This document shows positions 8,873 through 17,467 of a DNA stretch of 48,601 nt, piece by piece. The DNA is taken from positions 1 through 48,601 of the forward strand of contig JAPOWK010000054.1 of NCBI GenBank assembly GCA_026707665.1, read 5' to 3'. The notes beneath the pieces are model-generated. The model was not told the origin of the DNA. It worked only from the letters and a program-made list of their open reading frames with translations, and did no database searches. A program made the position numbers and the translations under genes. Source of the stretch: Chloroflexota bacterium (GTDB lineage Bacteria; Chloroflexota; Anaerolineae; Aggregatilineales; Phototrophicaceae). Each line of letters starts with the position of its first letter. Position 1 is the stretch's first letter.

Positions 8873-9878
8873 TACCGACATCGGCTGGATGAACGATGAT
8901 TGCATGGCAGCCATCTTCGCCCTGAAATCGCCCGATCTAGAGGTGCTCGGCATTACGCCGGTTATGGGCAACTTCGATCTGAACTATTCTCTCCTTTGCG
9001 CGCTGCGCCTGCTGGAGTTGACGGGTCACGAAGACGTGCCGGTCTGCCGCGGCTTCGACCGGCCGCTTATCCACGAGCGCGGCGCCTACGCCGACAAGGT
9101 CTGGGGCAAGTGGGCGCTGCACGAGCCGGTGAAAGATTTCCCGCCGGGCATGCCGCGTTTGCAGGCCGATCCTCGCCACGCCTCGCTCTTCATCGCCGAA
9201 ACGGTCCTGGCGCAGCCCGGCGAGGTGACCCTGGTCGCCGTCGGACCGCTGACCAATGTGGCGATGGCGCTGCGGCTTTATCCCGAAATCGCGCGTCATG
9301 TGAAAGAAATCGTCATCATGGGCGGCGCAATTGGCCGCCTGCCGCGCGGCAAAGGCAATATCACGCCGGCGGCTGAATTCAATTTCTGGGTCGATCCGGA
9401 AGCGGCGCGCATCGTGCTGCATTCCGGCTCGCCAATCACCCTGCTGCCGCTGAATGTCTGCCGCCGCTCGCACTTTTCGCGCGCCCTCTACCTGCGCATC
9501 ATTGATCCAGCCAGCGCTTATCCTGAAGTCGCCGCACTTTACAAACAGTACATCGGTCCGCGCTTTGACGACCCGGAGCTAGACCGCCGCGAACCGGTGC
9601 TTTTCTACGGTGTATTCGATCATGCCTGCCTCGGCTACGTCATTTGCCCTGAGATATTCACCAGCGTACGCATGTGCGTGCAGGTAAGCGTCCAGCCGGG
9701 GCTGGATTATGGCGTCTCTCACGGTTACGTCAAAGGCGATTATGTTTCCGGCGAGGATGCCTTGCCGCTGGAAAGCGATCTCGGAGCGATCAACGTGGTT
9801 TATGATATGGACTTTGATCATTTGGCGGAACTTTATGTGGCGGCGGTCACTGGACGCGCGGCCGCGAATGAACTGTAA
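8850..9878 (+). CDS. Nucleoside hydrolase (inosine/uridine-preferring type)
   Basis: A 342-residue N-ribohydrolase of the IunH/RihA family that splits nucleosides into base and ribose. The calcium/ribose-binding N-terminus is DTDIGWMNDDCMA, where classical members read DTDPGIDDA, so this loop has one extra residue and lacks the proline. VAVGPLTNVA, IVIMGGA and AEFNFWVDPEAA are classic family motifs. VFDHACLGYVICPE replaces the usual HDPCAVAY segment. Translation starts inside the ribokinase gene (23-base overlap). With the ribokinase and cytosine deaminase it makes a salvage cassette; cytidine or similar pyrimidine nucleosides are a reasonable guess, given the deaminase next door. Confidence 0.88.
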   Translation: MAAKIIFDTDIGWMNDDCMAAIFALKSPDLEVLGITPVMGNFDLNYSLLCALRLLELTGHEDVPVCRGFDRPLIHERGAYADKVWGKWALHEPVKDFPPGMPRLQADPRHASLFIAETVLAQPGEVTLVAVGPLTNVAMALRLYPEIARHVKEIVIMGGAIGRLPRGKGNITPAAEFNFWVDPEAARIVLHSGSPITLLPLNVCRRSHFSRALYLRIIDPASAYPEVAALYKQYIGPRFDDPELDRREPVLFYGVFDHACLGYVICPEIFTSVRMCVQVSVQPGLDYGVSHGYVKGDYVSGEDALPLESDLGAINVVYDMDFDHLAELYVAAVTGRAAANEL

Positions 9879-9934
9879 GCGGCGAAAATTTCGTCTTGCA
9901 AGCGGACGAATTCAATTTGACTGGGAGGGGCGAA

Positions 9935-10372
9935 GTGGATCACTTCATGCGCGCTGCCATCGACGAAGCCAAGAAGGGGCTGGCGGAAGGCGGCATTCCA
10001 ATCGGTTCGGTACTGGTCATCGACGGCAAGATCGTCGGGCGTGGACGCAACCGGCGCGTACAGAGCGGCAGCCCCGTGCTGCATGCCGAGATGGACTGCC
10101 TGGAAAACGCGGGCCGCCTGAGCGCGCTTGAATATCAGCGGGCGACCATCTACACCACGCTTTCGCCCTGTGATATGTGCAGTGGCGCCATCCTGCTCTA
10201 CAAGATTCCCCATGTCGTAATCGGCGAGAATCGCAGTTTTCAGGGACCGGAAGCTTATCTTCAAGCGCGCGGCGTGGACTTGGCGCTGCTTGACAGCGAC
10301 GAATGTTTCCGGCTCATGCAAGATTTCATGCGCGCCAATCCCGAACTGTGGAACGAAGACATCGGCATTTGA
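9935..10372 (+). CDS. Cytosine deaminase, yeast Fcy1-like (CDA fold)
   Basis: A 145-residue zinc deaminase of the cytidine/deoxycytidylate deaminase superfamily. The zinc site is His50-Ala-Glu52 and Cys79-x-x-Cys82 in the string TTLSPCDMCSGAI. The closest match I recall is the small fungal cytosine deaminase Fcy1: GG(V/I)PIG, GRGxN, LENxGRL, YTTLSPCDMC, the IP-VVIGEN stretch and a C-terminal W-x-EDIG all coincide. It is unlike the large amidohydrolase CodA of E. coli. I chose the GTG at 9935 because GGGAGGGG lies 8 bases upstream; a TTG at 9896 is also in frame. It should convert cytosine to uracil downstream of the nucleoside hydrolase. Confidence 0.85.
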   Translation: MDHFMRAAIDEAKKGLAEGGIPIGSVLVIDGKIVGRGRNRRVQSGSPVLHAEMDCLENAGRLSALEYQRATIYTTLSPCDMCSGAILLYKIPHVVIGENRSFQGPEAYLQARGVDLALLDSDECFRLMQDFMRANPELWNEDIGI

Positions 10373-10442
10373 GCGCCGCTTCCCGGCTCAAACGCCCGCT
10401 ACCCGTTGCAGAGCGCCACAGCATCCGCTTCGCCTACGTTAT

Positions 10443-10471
10443 TTGCAGGCGCCCTCTGCGGGTTGTAAACT
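10443..10471 (+). promoter_or_regulatory. Candidate sigma-70-type promoter before first metallopeptidase
   Basis: TTGCAG and TAAACT are separated by 17 bases, 35 bases before the ATG at 10506. The match to consensus is moderate (3/6 and 4/6). It lies in the only sizeable gap between the salvage cassette and the peptidase cluster. Confidence 0.33.
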
Positions 10472-10505
10472 ACGTTAATATGCATAGCCTTGGTTGAGAG
10501 GTCCC

Positions 10506-12590
10506 ATGCGCATTCAAACGGTGATACTCCTGTTTGCGCTTTTTGTTCATTCGCCGGCGCTGGCGCAAGACGCCAACTTTCCCACGCTTGAAGCGTTGGC
10601 GCAGCTTGAGATTCCCGCCTTCAGTTATTCCGAGATGGTCGGTCGCATGTCTGACATCGACCCGACTCACGTGCCGCCTGCCAACCCGCCGGCCTACGAA
10701 ATCGGCGCGCGCGACTCGTTTTGGCTGGACTTCGGCGAGGATTACGACAGCCAATACGTCACGGTGGAGTTGCGCGGCATGACGGAACGCGTCCTGATTT
10801 GGGCGCAGACCACGCTCGACTACCCGAATTGGCGGGCGCAGGCGCTGGCGAGACATCTGGAAACCGCGGTGCTGGATCCGATGCAGCGGCTCTTCCAATT
10901 CGCCGAGCCGCCCGGCGTCGATGGCGACCCGCGCCTGATCGTAGCGATGATTTATGACCCTGACGGTTCGCAGCTGGGTTACTTTTCGGACATCTTTGCC
11001 CGCCCCAAAAAGCTCCAGGCGCAGGGCAATGAGCGCGAGATGCTGGTCGTCAACCTCGCCCTCGATGACGATTATGATTTCTTTGACGAGATCCTGATCG
11101 ATGTCGTCGCCCATGAGTACCTGCACGTGCTGCATCATCATAGCGACTTCGGCGAAGAATTATGGCTGGACGAAGCCTTGGCCTCCTACGCCGGCTTCCA
11201 AGCCTCCAAGCCATATTTGAGCCGGTCCATCGAGCACATCGTTGCTGATGCATTCCTGGAAGCGCCGGAGACGGGCTTGACGCAATGGCAGGCGGACGAG
11301 GAAAAGGGGGCCAAATATGGCGCCGGTTTCCTGTTTATCACTCATCTGACGCAGCGCTTCGGCAAAGACATCGCGGCGCGTTTGCTGGCCGAACAATCCA
11401 ATGGCTGGCAATCGGTGGACAAGGTGCTGCGCGACGAGGCTCAAGTCTCAGCCGACGATGCATTTGCCGACTGGGTCCTGGCAAATTACTTCCTCGATTC
11501 CGGGCGCGGCTATGGCTATCGCGAGCTGGATGCGGATTTGACGCGCCCCGAACCGAGCGCGTCATACAATAGCTTCCCGTCGACGCACCAGGGCAAGCTG
11601 CCCCAATACAGCAGCGACTACATCGTGCTTGATGTACGCGGCGCGGACAAACTCCTTCTGCGCCTGTCGCAAGATGCGGAAGCGAAGCTCATGGAACAAA
11701 TCGCCAACGATGGCGAGCGCGTCTACTTCGCCGTCCCGGCTGACGCGGGCCACAATCGGCTGACCCGCCACTTCGACCTGTCGCAAACCAGCGCCGCGGA
11801 GCTCCAATACGATATCTGGTATGACTTGGACTACGACGGTGAATACGCCTTTCTGACCTTGAGCGACGACAACGGCGAAAGCTGGCGTACCTTGCGCGGC
11901 CGTAGCGGCACTTCGTCAACCGCCTATTACGACTATTATCCAAATGGCTACACGGGCCGCTCCAGATTCTGGCGCGCTGAGCGGATCAATCTCAGCAAAT
12001 ACGCGCCCGGAAATATCCTGCTCCGCTTTGAGTTGATGTCGGATTTCGCCACGAAATACCGTGGCCTGGCGATCGACAACCTGCGCATAGACACGATCGG
12101 TTTCCACGACAGCTTCGAGACTCCCGATGATGCGTGGATCGCCGAAGGTTGGCTCCGCACCGACAACCGCCTGCCCAATAACACCTGGCTGCAAGTCGCC
12201 CAGGATACGCGCGAAGGCATCGAGATCAGCCGCTCGCTCATCAGCGGCAGCGGTGACCTGACCGTGGATATCCTGCCCGGCGTGAGCCAGGTTCTGGTCG
12301 CTGTCTCGCCCGTGGTACCGCAGACCGGCTTGCCCACCGAATACGAACTGGAGTTGAACTTGATGAATGCCGCCGGCGACATTATGGCGGTCAGCCGCGA
12401 ATGTACGGTGACGACCACGCACGTGCTCAACTTCCGCGCCTCGCCAAACGGCAACAAGATAGGGCTGGTGCCCAAAGCCGCCGCGGTGGACGCCTTCGAT
12501 CGCGATGGCGACTGGTTCAAGGTGGAGTACGCGGGCCGGCAAGGCTGGATCCACGCCGATTATGTGCATGCCGCGGGGAATTGCCCCTGA
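10506..12590 (+). CDS. Secreted HEXXH metallopeptidase with C-terminal SH3b domain, copy 1
   Basis: A 694-residue exported protein. Residues 1-20 are a signal peptide ending ALA. The zinc-peptidase core carries HEYLH at 203-207, with a downstream Glu223 in ELWLDEAL as probable third ligand, as in immune-inhibitor-A-like enzymes. Residues ~385-540 form a beta-sandwich of InhA-like MAM type (IWYDLDYDGEYAFLTLSDDNG, AIDNLRID). The last ~62 residues are a bacterial SH3 domain (LNFRASPNGNKIG, WIHADYV) bracketed by cysteines. The ATG at 10506 with GAGAGG upstream is preferred over a TTG at 10494. It is the first of three tandem paralogues. SH3b usually binds peptidoglycan or surface polymers, suggesting cell-wall retention. 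Confidence 0.85.
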   Translation: MRIQTVILLFALFVHSPALAQDANFPTLEALAQLEIPAFSYSEMVGRMSDIDPTHVPPANPPAYEIGARDSFWLDFGEDYDSQYVTVELRGMTERVLIWAQTTLDYPNWRAQALARHLETAVLDPMQRLFQFAEPPGVDGDPRLIVAMIYDPDGSQLGYFSDIFARPKKLQAQGNEREMLVVNLALDDDYDFFDEILIDVVAHEYLHVLHHHSDFGEELWLDEALASYAGFQASKPYLSRSIEHIVADAFLEAPETGLTQWQADEEKGAKYGAGFLFITHLTQRFGKDIAARLLAEQSNGWQSVDKVLRDEAQVSADDAFADWVLANYFLDSGRGYGYRELDADLTRPEPSASYNSFPSTHQGKLPQYSSDYIVLDVRGADKLLLRLSQDAEAKLMEQIANDGERVYFAVPADAGHNRLTRHFDLSQTSAAELQYDIWYDLDYDGEYAFLTLSDDNGESWRTLRGRSGTSSTAYYDYYPNGYTGRSRFWRAERINLSKYAPGNILLRFELMSDFATKYRGLAIDNLRIDTIGFHDSFETPDDAWIAEGWLRTDNRLPNNTWLQVAQDTREGIEISRSLISGSGDLTVDILPGVSQVLVAVSPVVPQTGLPTEYELELNLMNAAGDIMAVSRECTVTTTHVLNFRASPNGNKIGLVPKAAAVDAFDRDGDWFKVEYAGRQGWIHADYVHAAGNCP

Positions 12591-12762
12591 GCGGCGCGCT
12601 GGCGGCTCGTGGAAGACGAATGAGCAGGTCTTACAAACAGCTTGAGGTTCCCGATTCGCAACCGTGTTGTCGTTCTGATTGGATACCTTTCGAAATTGTG
12701 CCAGCGTCATCGTAAATTGCGGATTGAGTGGGCGCTTTGGGCATCAAGTAAGGTGAGGTGCT

Positions 12763-14847
12763 ATGCGAATTAGAACACTGCTTCTACTGGTTACGTTGGC
12801 ATTCCAGCGGCCAGCACTGGCGCAAGATGCCGATTATCCCACGCTGGCAGCCTTGGCGAACCTTGAGGTCCCGGCTTTTGACTATGCCGATATGGTCGCC
12901 CGTATGAGCGGCAAGGATACGAGCTACGCACCGCCGACCGATCCGCCGCACTATGAAATCGGCGACCGGGAAACATTTACGCTGCTAATGGGCGAAGACA
13001 TCGCCTACGAAAGCGTCGAAATGGAGCTGCGTGGTTTAACGGATAGGGTGCTGATTTGGGTGCTGGACGACGCCAATTACCCTCGTTGGCGAGCGCAGCA
13101 GATGGCGCAGCGCCTCGAGACGTATGTGCTGGACCCGGTACAGGCGCTTGTGCGGTTTGCCGAGCCGCCGGGCGTCGATGGCGACCCGCGCCTTTACGTG
13201 GCGCTGTCGATGGATCCAGAAAGCCAATATTTTGGTTACTTCCTCGAAACGTCCGCCCGTCCCAAGAGCTTGTATCCCTATAGCAATCAGCATGAGATGC
13301 TGGTGGTCAATTTGGCGGCCGATGACGATTTCGATTACTTTGACGATATCCTCATTGACGTTGTCGCCCACGAATACATGCATATCTTGCAATCACTCAT
13401 CGATCACGGAGAAGAACTCTGGCTCAACGAAGCGCTAGCGATCTATGTCGGCTACGTCGCGAGCAAACCATTCCTGAGCGGCAGCGCCTTGCAGTCGTTT
13501 GGCAACAACTTTTTGGAGGCGCCCGATACCGGTCTCACACAGTGGCGAGCGCTAGACGACATGACCAACAAATATGGCGCCGGCGGCTTGTTCATCGCTT
13601 ACCTCGTCGAACGCTTCGGCGACGGCATCGTGGCGCGTCTGCTTGCGGATCAAGCGAACGGCTGGCGGTCGATCACCAAGCTGCTGCGCGAAGACCACGG
13701 CGTCGCCGCCGATGAGGTTTTCGCTGACTGGGTCCTGGCAAACTATTTCCTCGACCACCGGCGCGGCTACGGCTACAGTGCGATCGAAGCCGACCTGACG
13801 GCGCCTCAGCCGACGGCGTCGTATAACAGCTTCCCGGCGACTCATAAAAGCCGATTGCCGCAGTACAGCACGGATTACATTGCGGTCGACGCGCGCGGCG
13901 CCGACAAACTCCACCTGCGCCTGTGGCAAGATGCGGAAGCGCGCCTTGTCGACGAGGCGACGCCAGACGGCGACCATTTCTACTACGCCGTGACATCGGA
14001 CGATGCCAACAGCACATTGACGCGCGCCTTTGACTTGAGCGAGGTTAGTAGCGCCTGGGTAGAGTTCCGCGTCTGGTATGACCTTGAAGAGGACTACGAA
14101 TATGGTTATGTGACCGTCAGCGAGGACGGCGGCGAAACCTGGCAGGCGCTTCGCGGAATCTACATGCGGCCTTCCGATCTTTTTGAAGACTACTATCCCG
14201 CCGGCTACACGCGCAGCACCGCCAACTGGTTGCCGGAGCGAATTGGCCTCAGCCATTATGCGCCCGGTCAAATACTGCTGCGCTTTGAAGTGAATTCAAG
14301 CTACGCCACAGAGCACGGCGGCATGGCCATCGACGACCTGCGAATAGACACGATTGATTTCAGCGACAGCTTCGAGATAGACGATGCGAGTTGGGTCGCC
14401 GATGGCTGGGTGCGCAGCGACAACCGCTTACCGAACACCACCTGGCTGCAAGCGGTGCAGGAAACGGGCGACGGCCTGGATGTCAGCCGCGCGCTTGTAA
14501 CTGGCAGCGGCGAACTCAGCGTGGATATTCAGCCGGGCGTCAGTCAAGTGCTGGTAGCGGTTTCGCCGGTCGTTCCCCGCACCAGTCTGCCCACCGACTA
14601 CGAACTCGAAATGTACTTGATGAATGCCGCCGGTGAGATCATGGTCGTCAGCCGCGAATGTACGGTGACGACCACGCACGTGCTCAACTTCCGCGCCACG
14701 CCTAACGGCAACAAGATCGGGCTCGTTCCCGAGGGCGCCGCCCTGGATGCCTTCGATCGCCAGGGCGACTGGTTCATGGTGGATTACGCGGGCCGGCAAG
14801 GTTGGATCCATGCCGACTATGTGCACACCGCGGGGAATTGCCCCTGA
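12763..14847 (+). CDS. Secreted HEXXH metallopeptidase with C-terminal SH3b domain, copy 2
   Basis: A 694-residue paralogue of the preceding gene with the same length and domain order. Signal peptide residues 1-20 end ALA; the zinc site is HEYMH at 203-207 with Glu in ELWLNEAL; then the InhA-like MAM sandwich and a C-terminal SH3b (LNFRATPNGNKIG, WIHADYVH). GGTGAGGTGCT precedes the ATG. A 51-base run at about 14649-14699 is identical to copy 1, although the N-terminal halves differ much more, suggesting gene conversion at the linker into the SH3b domain. The stop is followed by a short stretch shared with copy 1 (TGAGCGGCG) and then a rhamnose mutarotase scrap. Confidence 0.85.
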   Translation: MRIRTLLLLVTLAFQRPALAQDADYPTLAALANLEVPAFDYADMVARMSGKDTSYAPPTDPPHYEIGDRETFTLLMGEDIAYESVEMELRGLTDRVLIWVLDDANYPRWRAQQMAQRLETYVLDPVQALVRFAEPPGVDGDPRLYVALSMDPESQYFGYFLETSARPKSLYPYSNQHEMLVVNLAADDDFDYFDDILIDVVAHEYMHILQSLIDHGEELWLNEALAIYVGYVASKPFLSGSALQSFGNNFLEAPDTGLTQWRALDDMTNKYGAGGLFIAYLVERFGDGIVARLLADQANGWRSITKLLREDHGVAADEVFADWVLANYFLDHRRGYGYSAIEADLTAPQPTASYNSFPATHKSRLPQYSTDYIAVDARGADKLHLRLWQDAEARLVDEATPDGDHFYYAVTSDDANSTLTRAFDLSEVSSAWVEFRVWYDLEEDYEYGYVTVSEDGGETWQALRGIYMRPSDLFEDYYPAGYTRSTANWLPERIGLSHYAPGQILLRFEVNSSYATEHGGMAIDDLRIDTIDFSDSFEIDDASWVADGWVRSDNRLPNTTWLQAVQETGDGLDVSRALVTGSGELSVDIQPGVSQVLVAVSPVVPRTSLPTDYELEMYLMNAAGEIMVVSRECTVTTTHVLNFRATPNGNKIGLVPEGAALDAFDRQGDWFMVDYAGRQGWIHADYVHTAGNCP

Positions 14848-14879
14848 GCGGCGTGCTGGCGAAGATTCGTGAACGCAAT

Positions 14880-15092
14880 ATGCGCAGATATACCAGCCTC
14901 CGGTATCCGGATCCGCTCTTCGCCTATTGCGAATACATCGGCGACGACTACGAAGGCGACACGGCCATGATCGCGGCCGATGCGACGACGCAAAAGTGGT
15001 GGGCGGTCTGCGGGCCAATGCGGTACCCGCTGGCAGACCGCGCGGCGGGCGTATGGTGGAAGACGATTGAGGCGCTCTTTCATATCGATTGA
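14880..15092 (+). pseudogene. L-rhamnose mutarotase fragment (C-terminal two thirds)
   Basis: A 70-codon open frame reads like the C-terminal part of RhaM-type L-rhamnose mutarotases (about 104 aa): FAYCEYIGDD, MAADATTQKWWAVC, PLADRA-GVWWKTIEALFHID. The family normally has ~35 more N-terminal residues including a conserved RHxxVWPE-like segment; these are absent. In-frame similarity may extend up to a GTG at 14853, only six bases after the copy-2 peptidase stop, so the peptidase duplication seems to have cut through the mutarotase gene. A functional short protein is unlikely but cannot be excluded. Confidence 0.62.
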
Positions 15093-15207
15093 GGCAGTCG
15101 CGCCGCAACCAGCGTAAGCAGTCGAATTGGCGCCGGCTCCAATCCTGGCCCGCGCCTTTCTGAACGATCAAAAAATGTTCTCTGCGGATGAAATGAGGTG
15201 AGGTCCG

Positions 15208-17295
15208 ATGCGAATGAGTGTGCTGCTAGTCTGCTTGGCGCTGTGCTTTGCATTGCCGCTCGCCGCCCAAGAAAGCGAATTCCCGACGCTCGCTGCCCTG
15301 GAGCAATTGGAAATTCCCTTTTACGACTATGCGGACATGTTGCGGCGACTTTCCGGATTCAACCCGACTTATTCGTTGCCGACCGCGGCGCCGGACTATC
15401 AGATTGGCGACCGCTGGGCGTTTACCGTTCCCGCCAACGACTTAGGCGAAAATGAAGCCGTGATCACGGAACTGCGCGGCATGACAGCTTACGTCCTGAT
15501 TTGGGTGGGCGACTCGGCAGACTACTCGCGCAAGCATGCGCAAACATTGGCGGAGCGCGTAGAGCGCAAAATCCTCATTCCCTTGCAACAGCTTTTCGAC
15601 GCCGTGGAGCCACCCGGCGTTGACGCCGATCCACGCTTGACCGTTGTCATGATCGACAATCCTGACTTTTCAAAGACCGGGATATTCCCACGCGGGCACA
15701 CCGTGCCGAGCGCGCTGGCTCAAACGAGCAATCAGCGCGAGATGATGCTGATTAACATCGCGCATGAAGACAGGTTCGACCTGAACGAAGAGCTCATGGA
15801 TGAAGTCATCGCCCACGAATACCAGCATATTCTCCTGCACCATCGTGACATCGACGAAGAACATTGGCTGAATGAAGCCCTTTCCGGCTTTGCCGAGCAT
15901 TACACCTCGGGCGCCGGCTCCGGATACGATAGCGTTTACTGGCTGGCGGACCTATTCCTGGAGGCGCCAAATACCGGACTCACGAATCTGTACTCAGTCG
16001 AAGATGTATCAGCAAAGTATGGCGCCGGCGCACTCTTTACGATTTTCCTCGCGCAACAATATGGCAAAGAAATCCTGGCGAAATTGTATGCGGAAGACCT
16101 GAACGGCTGGCGGGGCGTCGACAAAGTTCTGCGTGAAAGCGCCGGCCTCTCCGCCGATGAGGTTTTCGCCGATTGGGTGCTCGCAAACTTTTACCTGGAC
16201 GCCGATCGTGGCTTCGGCTACCGCGACCTGGACGAGTTTCAGATTCCCCCGAAGCCCATCGCGGTCTTGAGCAGCTTCCCCAGCTTGCATCGGGGACGCC
16301 TGCCCCAATACAGTACCGATTATCTCGCTGTCAATACGCGCGGCGCCGACCATCTGTCGCTGAATCTCACGCAAGCGCCTGCGGCGCGCTTAATCGACAT
16401 CGCGCCATACGAAGGCGATCACTTTTACTATGCCGTCATCGAGGATTCCAGCAATAGCCGGCTGACCAGGGAGATCAATCTAGCAACATCCGGGCAGATC
16501 TGGCTGGAATACCGCATTTGGTACGATCTCGAAGCGCACTATGAATACGGATATGTTGAAGTCAGCGCGGATGGCGGCGCGAGCTGGCAGATTCTGGCGG
16601 GCGAACACACAGAAGACCGAAGCCTCTATGAACGTTTCTATGACGATGGCTATACCGGTCGCTCGGATGGCTGGCTGCATGAACGCATTGACCTCAGCCG
16701 ATATAGCGGCGAAAAGATTCTCCTTCGCTTCGAGGTCTACTCAGACATTATCAAGACCTACCGCGGATTAGCGATTGACGACCTTCGCATTGACGCTATT
16801 GATTACCACGACGGCTTCGAGACCGCCGACGACGCCTGGATTGAAGAGGGCTGGATCCGCACGGACAATCGCCTGCCACAGCGCACCTGGCTGCAGGTTG
16901 TGCAGGAGAATGACGAAGGCTTGCATCTCAGTCGCCAACTGTTGACTTCAGCGGGCGAATTGGAATTCGGTTTGCGGCCCGGCGTATCGCAGGCGCTGGT
17001 CGCCATCTCGCCCGTCGTCCCATATACCAGCCTGGAGAGCGAATACACGCTGGAGGTCAATCTGCTTGATGATGCTGGCGCGCTTATGAAGGCCGCGCTG
17101 AGCTGTCAAGTGACGACGACGGCCGCCTTGAATTTCCGCGACGCGCCCGGCGGACGCAAGATCGGCTTGCTGCAAATGGGCACGGCTGTTTACGCGCTGG
17201 ACAGCCGCGACGGCTGGTTTAACGTTGAGAATGATGGCTTGCCCGGCTGGATCCACGGCGACTATGTGAGGACCGAAGGCAACTGCGACTTCTAG
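15208..17295 (+). CDS. Secreted HEXXH metallopeptidase with C-terminal SH3b domain, copy 3
   Basis: This 695-residue protein is the most divergent of the three paralogues. The signal peptide ends at about residue 20 (LPLAA). The zinc motif is HEYQH at 203-207, at the same position as in the other copies, followed by HWLNEALSGF with the candidate Glu ligand. The MAM-like sandwich and SH3b (LNFRDAPGGRKIG, GWIHGDYV) are kept. The SH3b phrase NFRDAPGG is closer to the one in the haloperoxidase-fold protein at 21747 (SFRDAPGG) than to copies 1 and 2. GGTGAGGTCCG precedes the ATG. Different residues around the active site suggest different specificity. Confidence 0.85.
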   Translation: MRMSVLLVCLALCFALPLAAQESEFPTLAALEQLEIPFYDYADMLRRLSGFNPTYSLPTAAPDYQIGDRWAFTVPANDLGENEAVITELRGMTAYVLIWVGDSADYSRKHAQTLAERVERKILIPLQQLFDAVEPPGVDADPRLTVVMIDNPDFSKTGIFPRGHTVPSALAQTSNQREMMLINIAHEDRFDLNEELMDEVIAHEYQHILLHHRDIDEEHWLNEALSGFAEHYTSGAGSGYDSVYWLADLFLEAPNTGLTNLYSVEDVSAKYGAGALFTIFLAQQYGKEILAKLYAEDLNGWRGVDKVLRESAGLSADEVFADWVLANFYLDADRGFGYRDLDEFQIPPKPIAVLSSFPSLHRGRLPQYSTDYLAVNTRGADHLSLNLTQAPAARLIDIAPYEGDHFYYAVIEDSSNSRLTREINLATSGQIWLEYRIWYDLEAHYEYGYVEVSADGGASWQILAGEHTEDRSLYERFYDDGYTGRSDGWLHERIDLSRYSGEKILLRFEVYSDIIKTYRGLAIDDLRIDAIDYHDGFETADDAWIEEGWIRTDNRLPQRTWLQVVQENDEGLHLSRQLLTSAGELEFGLRPGVSQALVAISPVVPYTSLESEYTLEVNLLDDAGALMKAALSCQVTTTAALNFRDAPGGRKIGLLQMGTAVYALDSRDGWFNVENDGLPGWIHGDYVRTEGNCDF

Positions 17296-17334
17296 GCATT
17301 GCCGCCGATTCCAGGGGCGCTGTAGGCAGCGACT

Positions 17335-17363
17335 TTGCGTCGCCCCTCGAAACTCAATATAAT
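17335..17363 (+). promoter_or_regulatory. Candidate promoter of sugar-binding protein gene
   Basis: A perfect TATAAT at 17358-17363 follows TTGCGT at 17 bases, leaving a leader of about 100 bases before the ATG at 17468. The -35 half overlaps a decayed REP-like palindrome (GCGAC-TTTGC-GTCGC, 17331-17345), so mobile-repeat sequence may have contributed to the promoter. Confidence 0.42.
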
Positions 17364-17467
17364 GTTGACAGATGGGAAACTCGGCAGCGGTACGCTGGCA
17401 GCGGAACATGGCTGTCGCCCGAGTGTCCCGTCCGTCGACAAAGTAACCGCATTGAAGGAGAAGTGAT

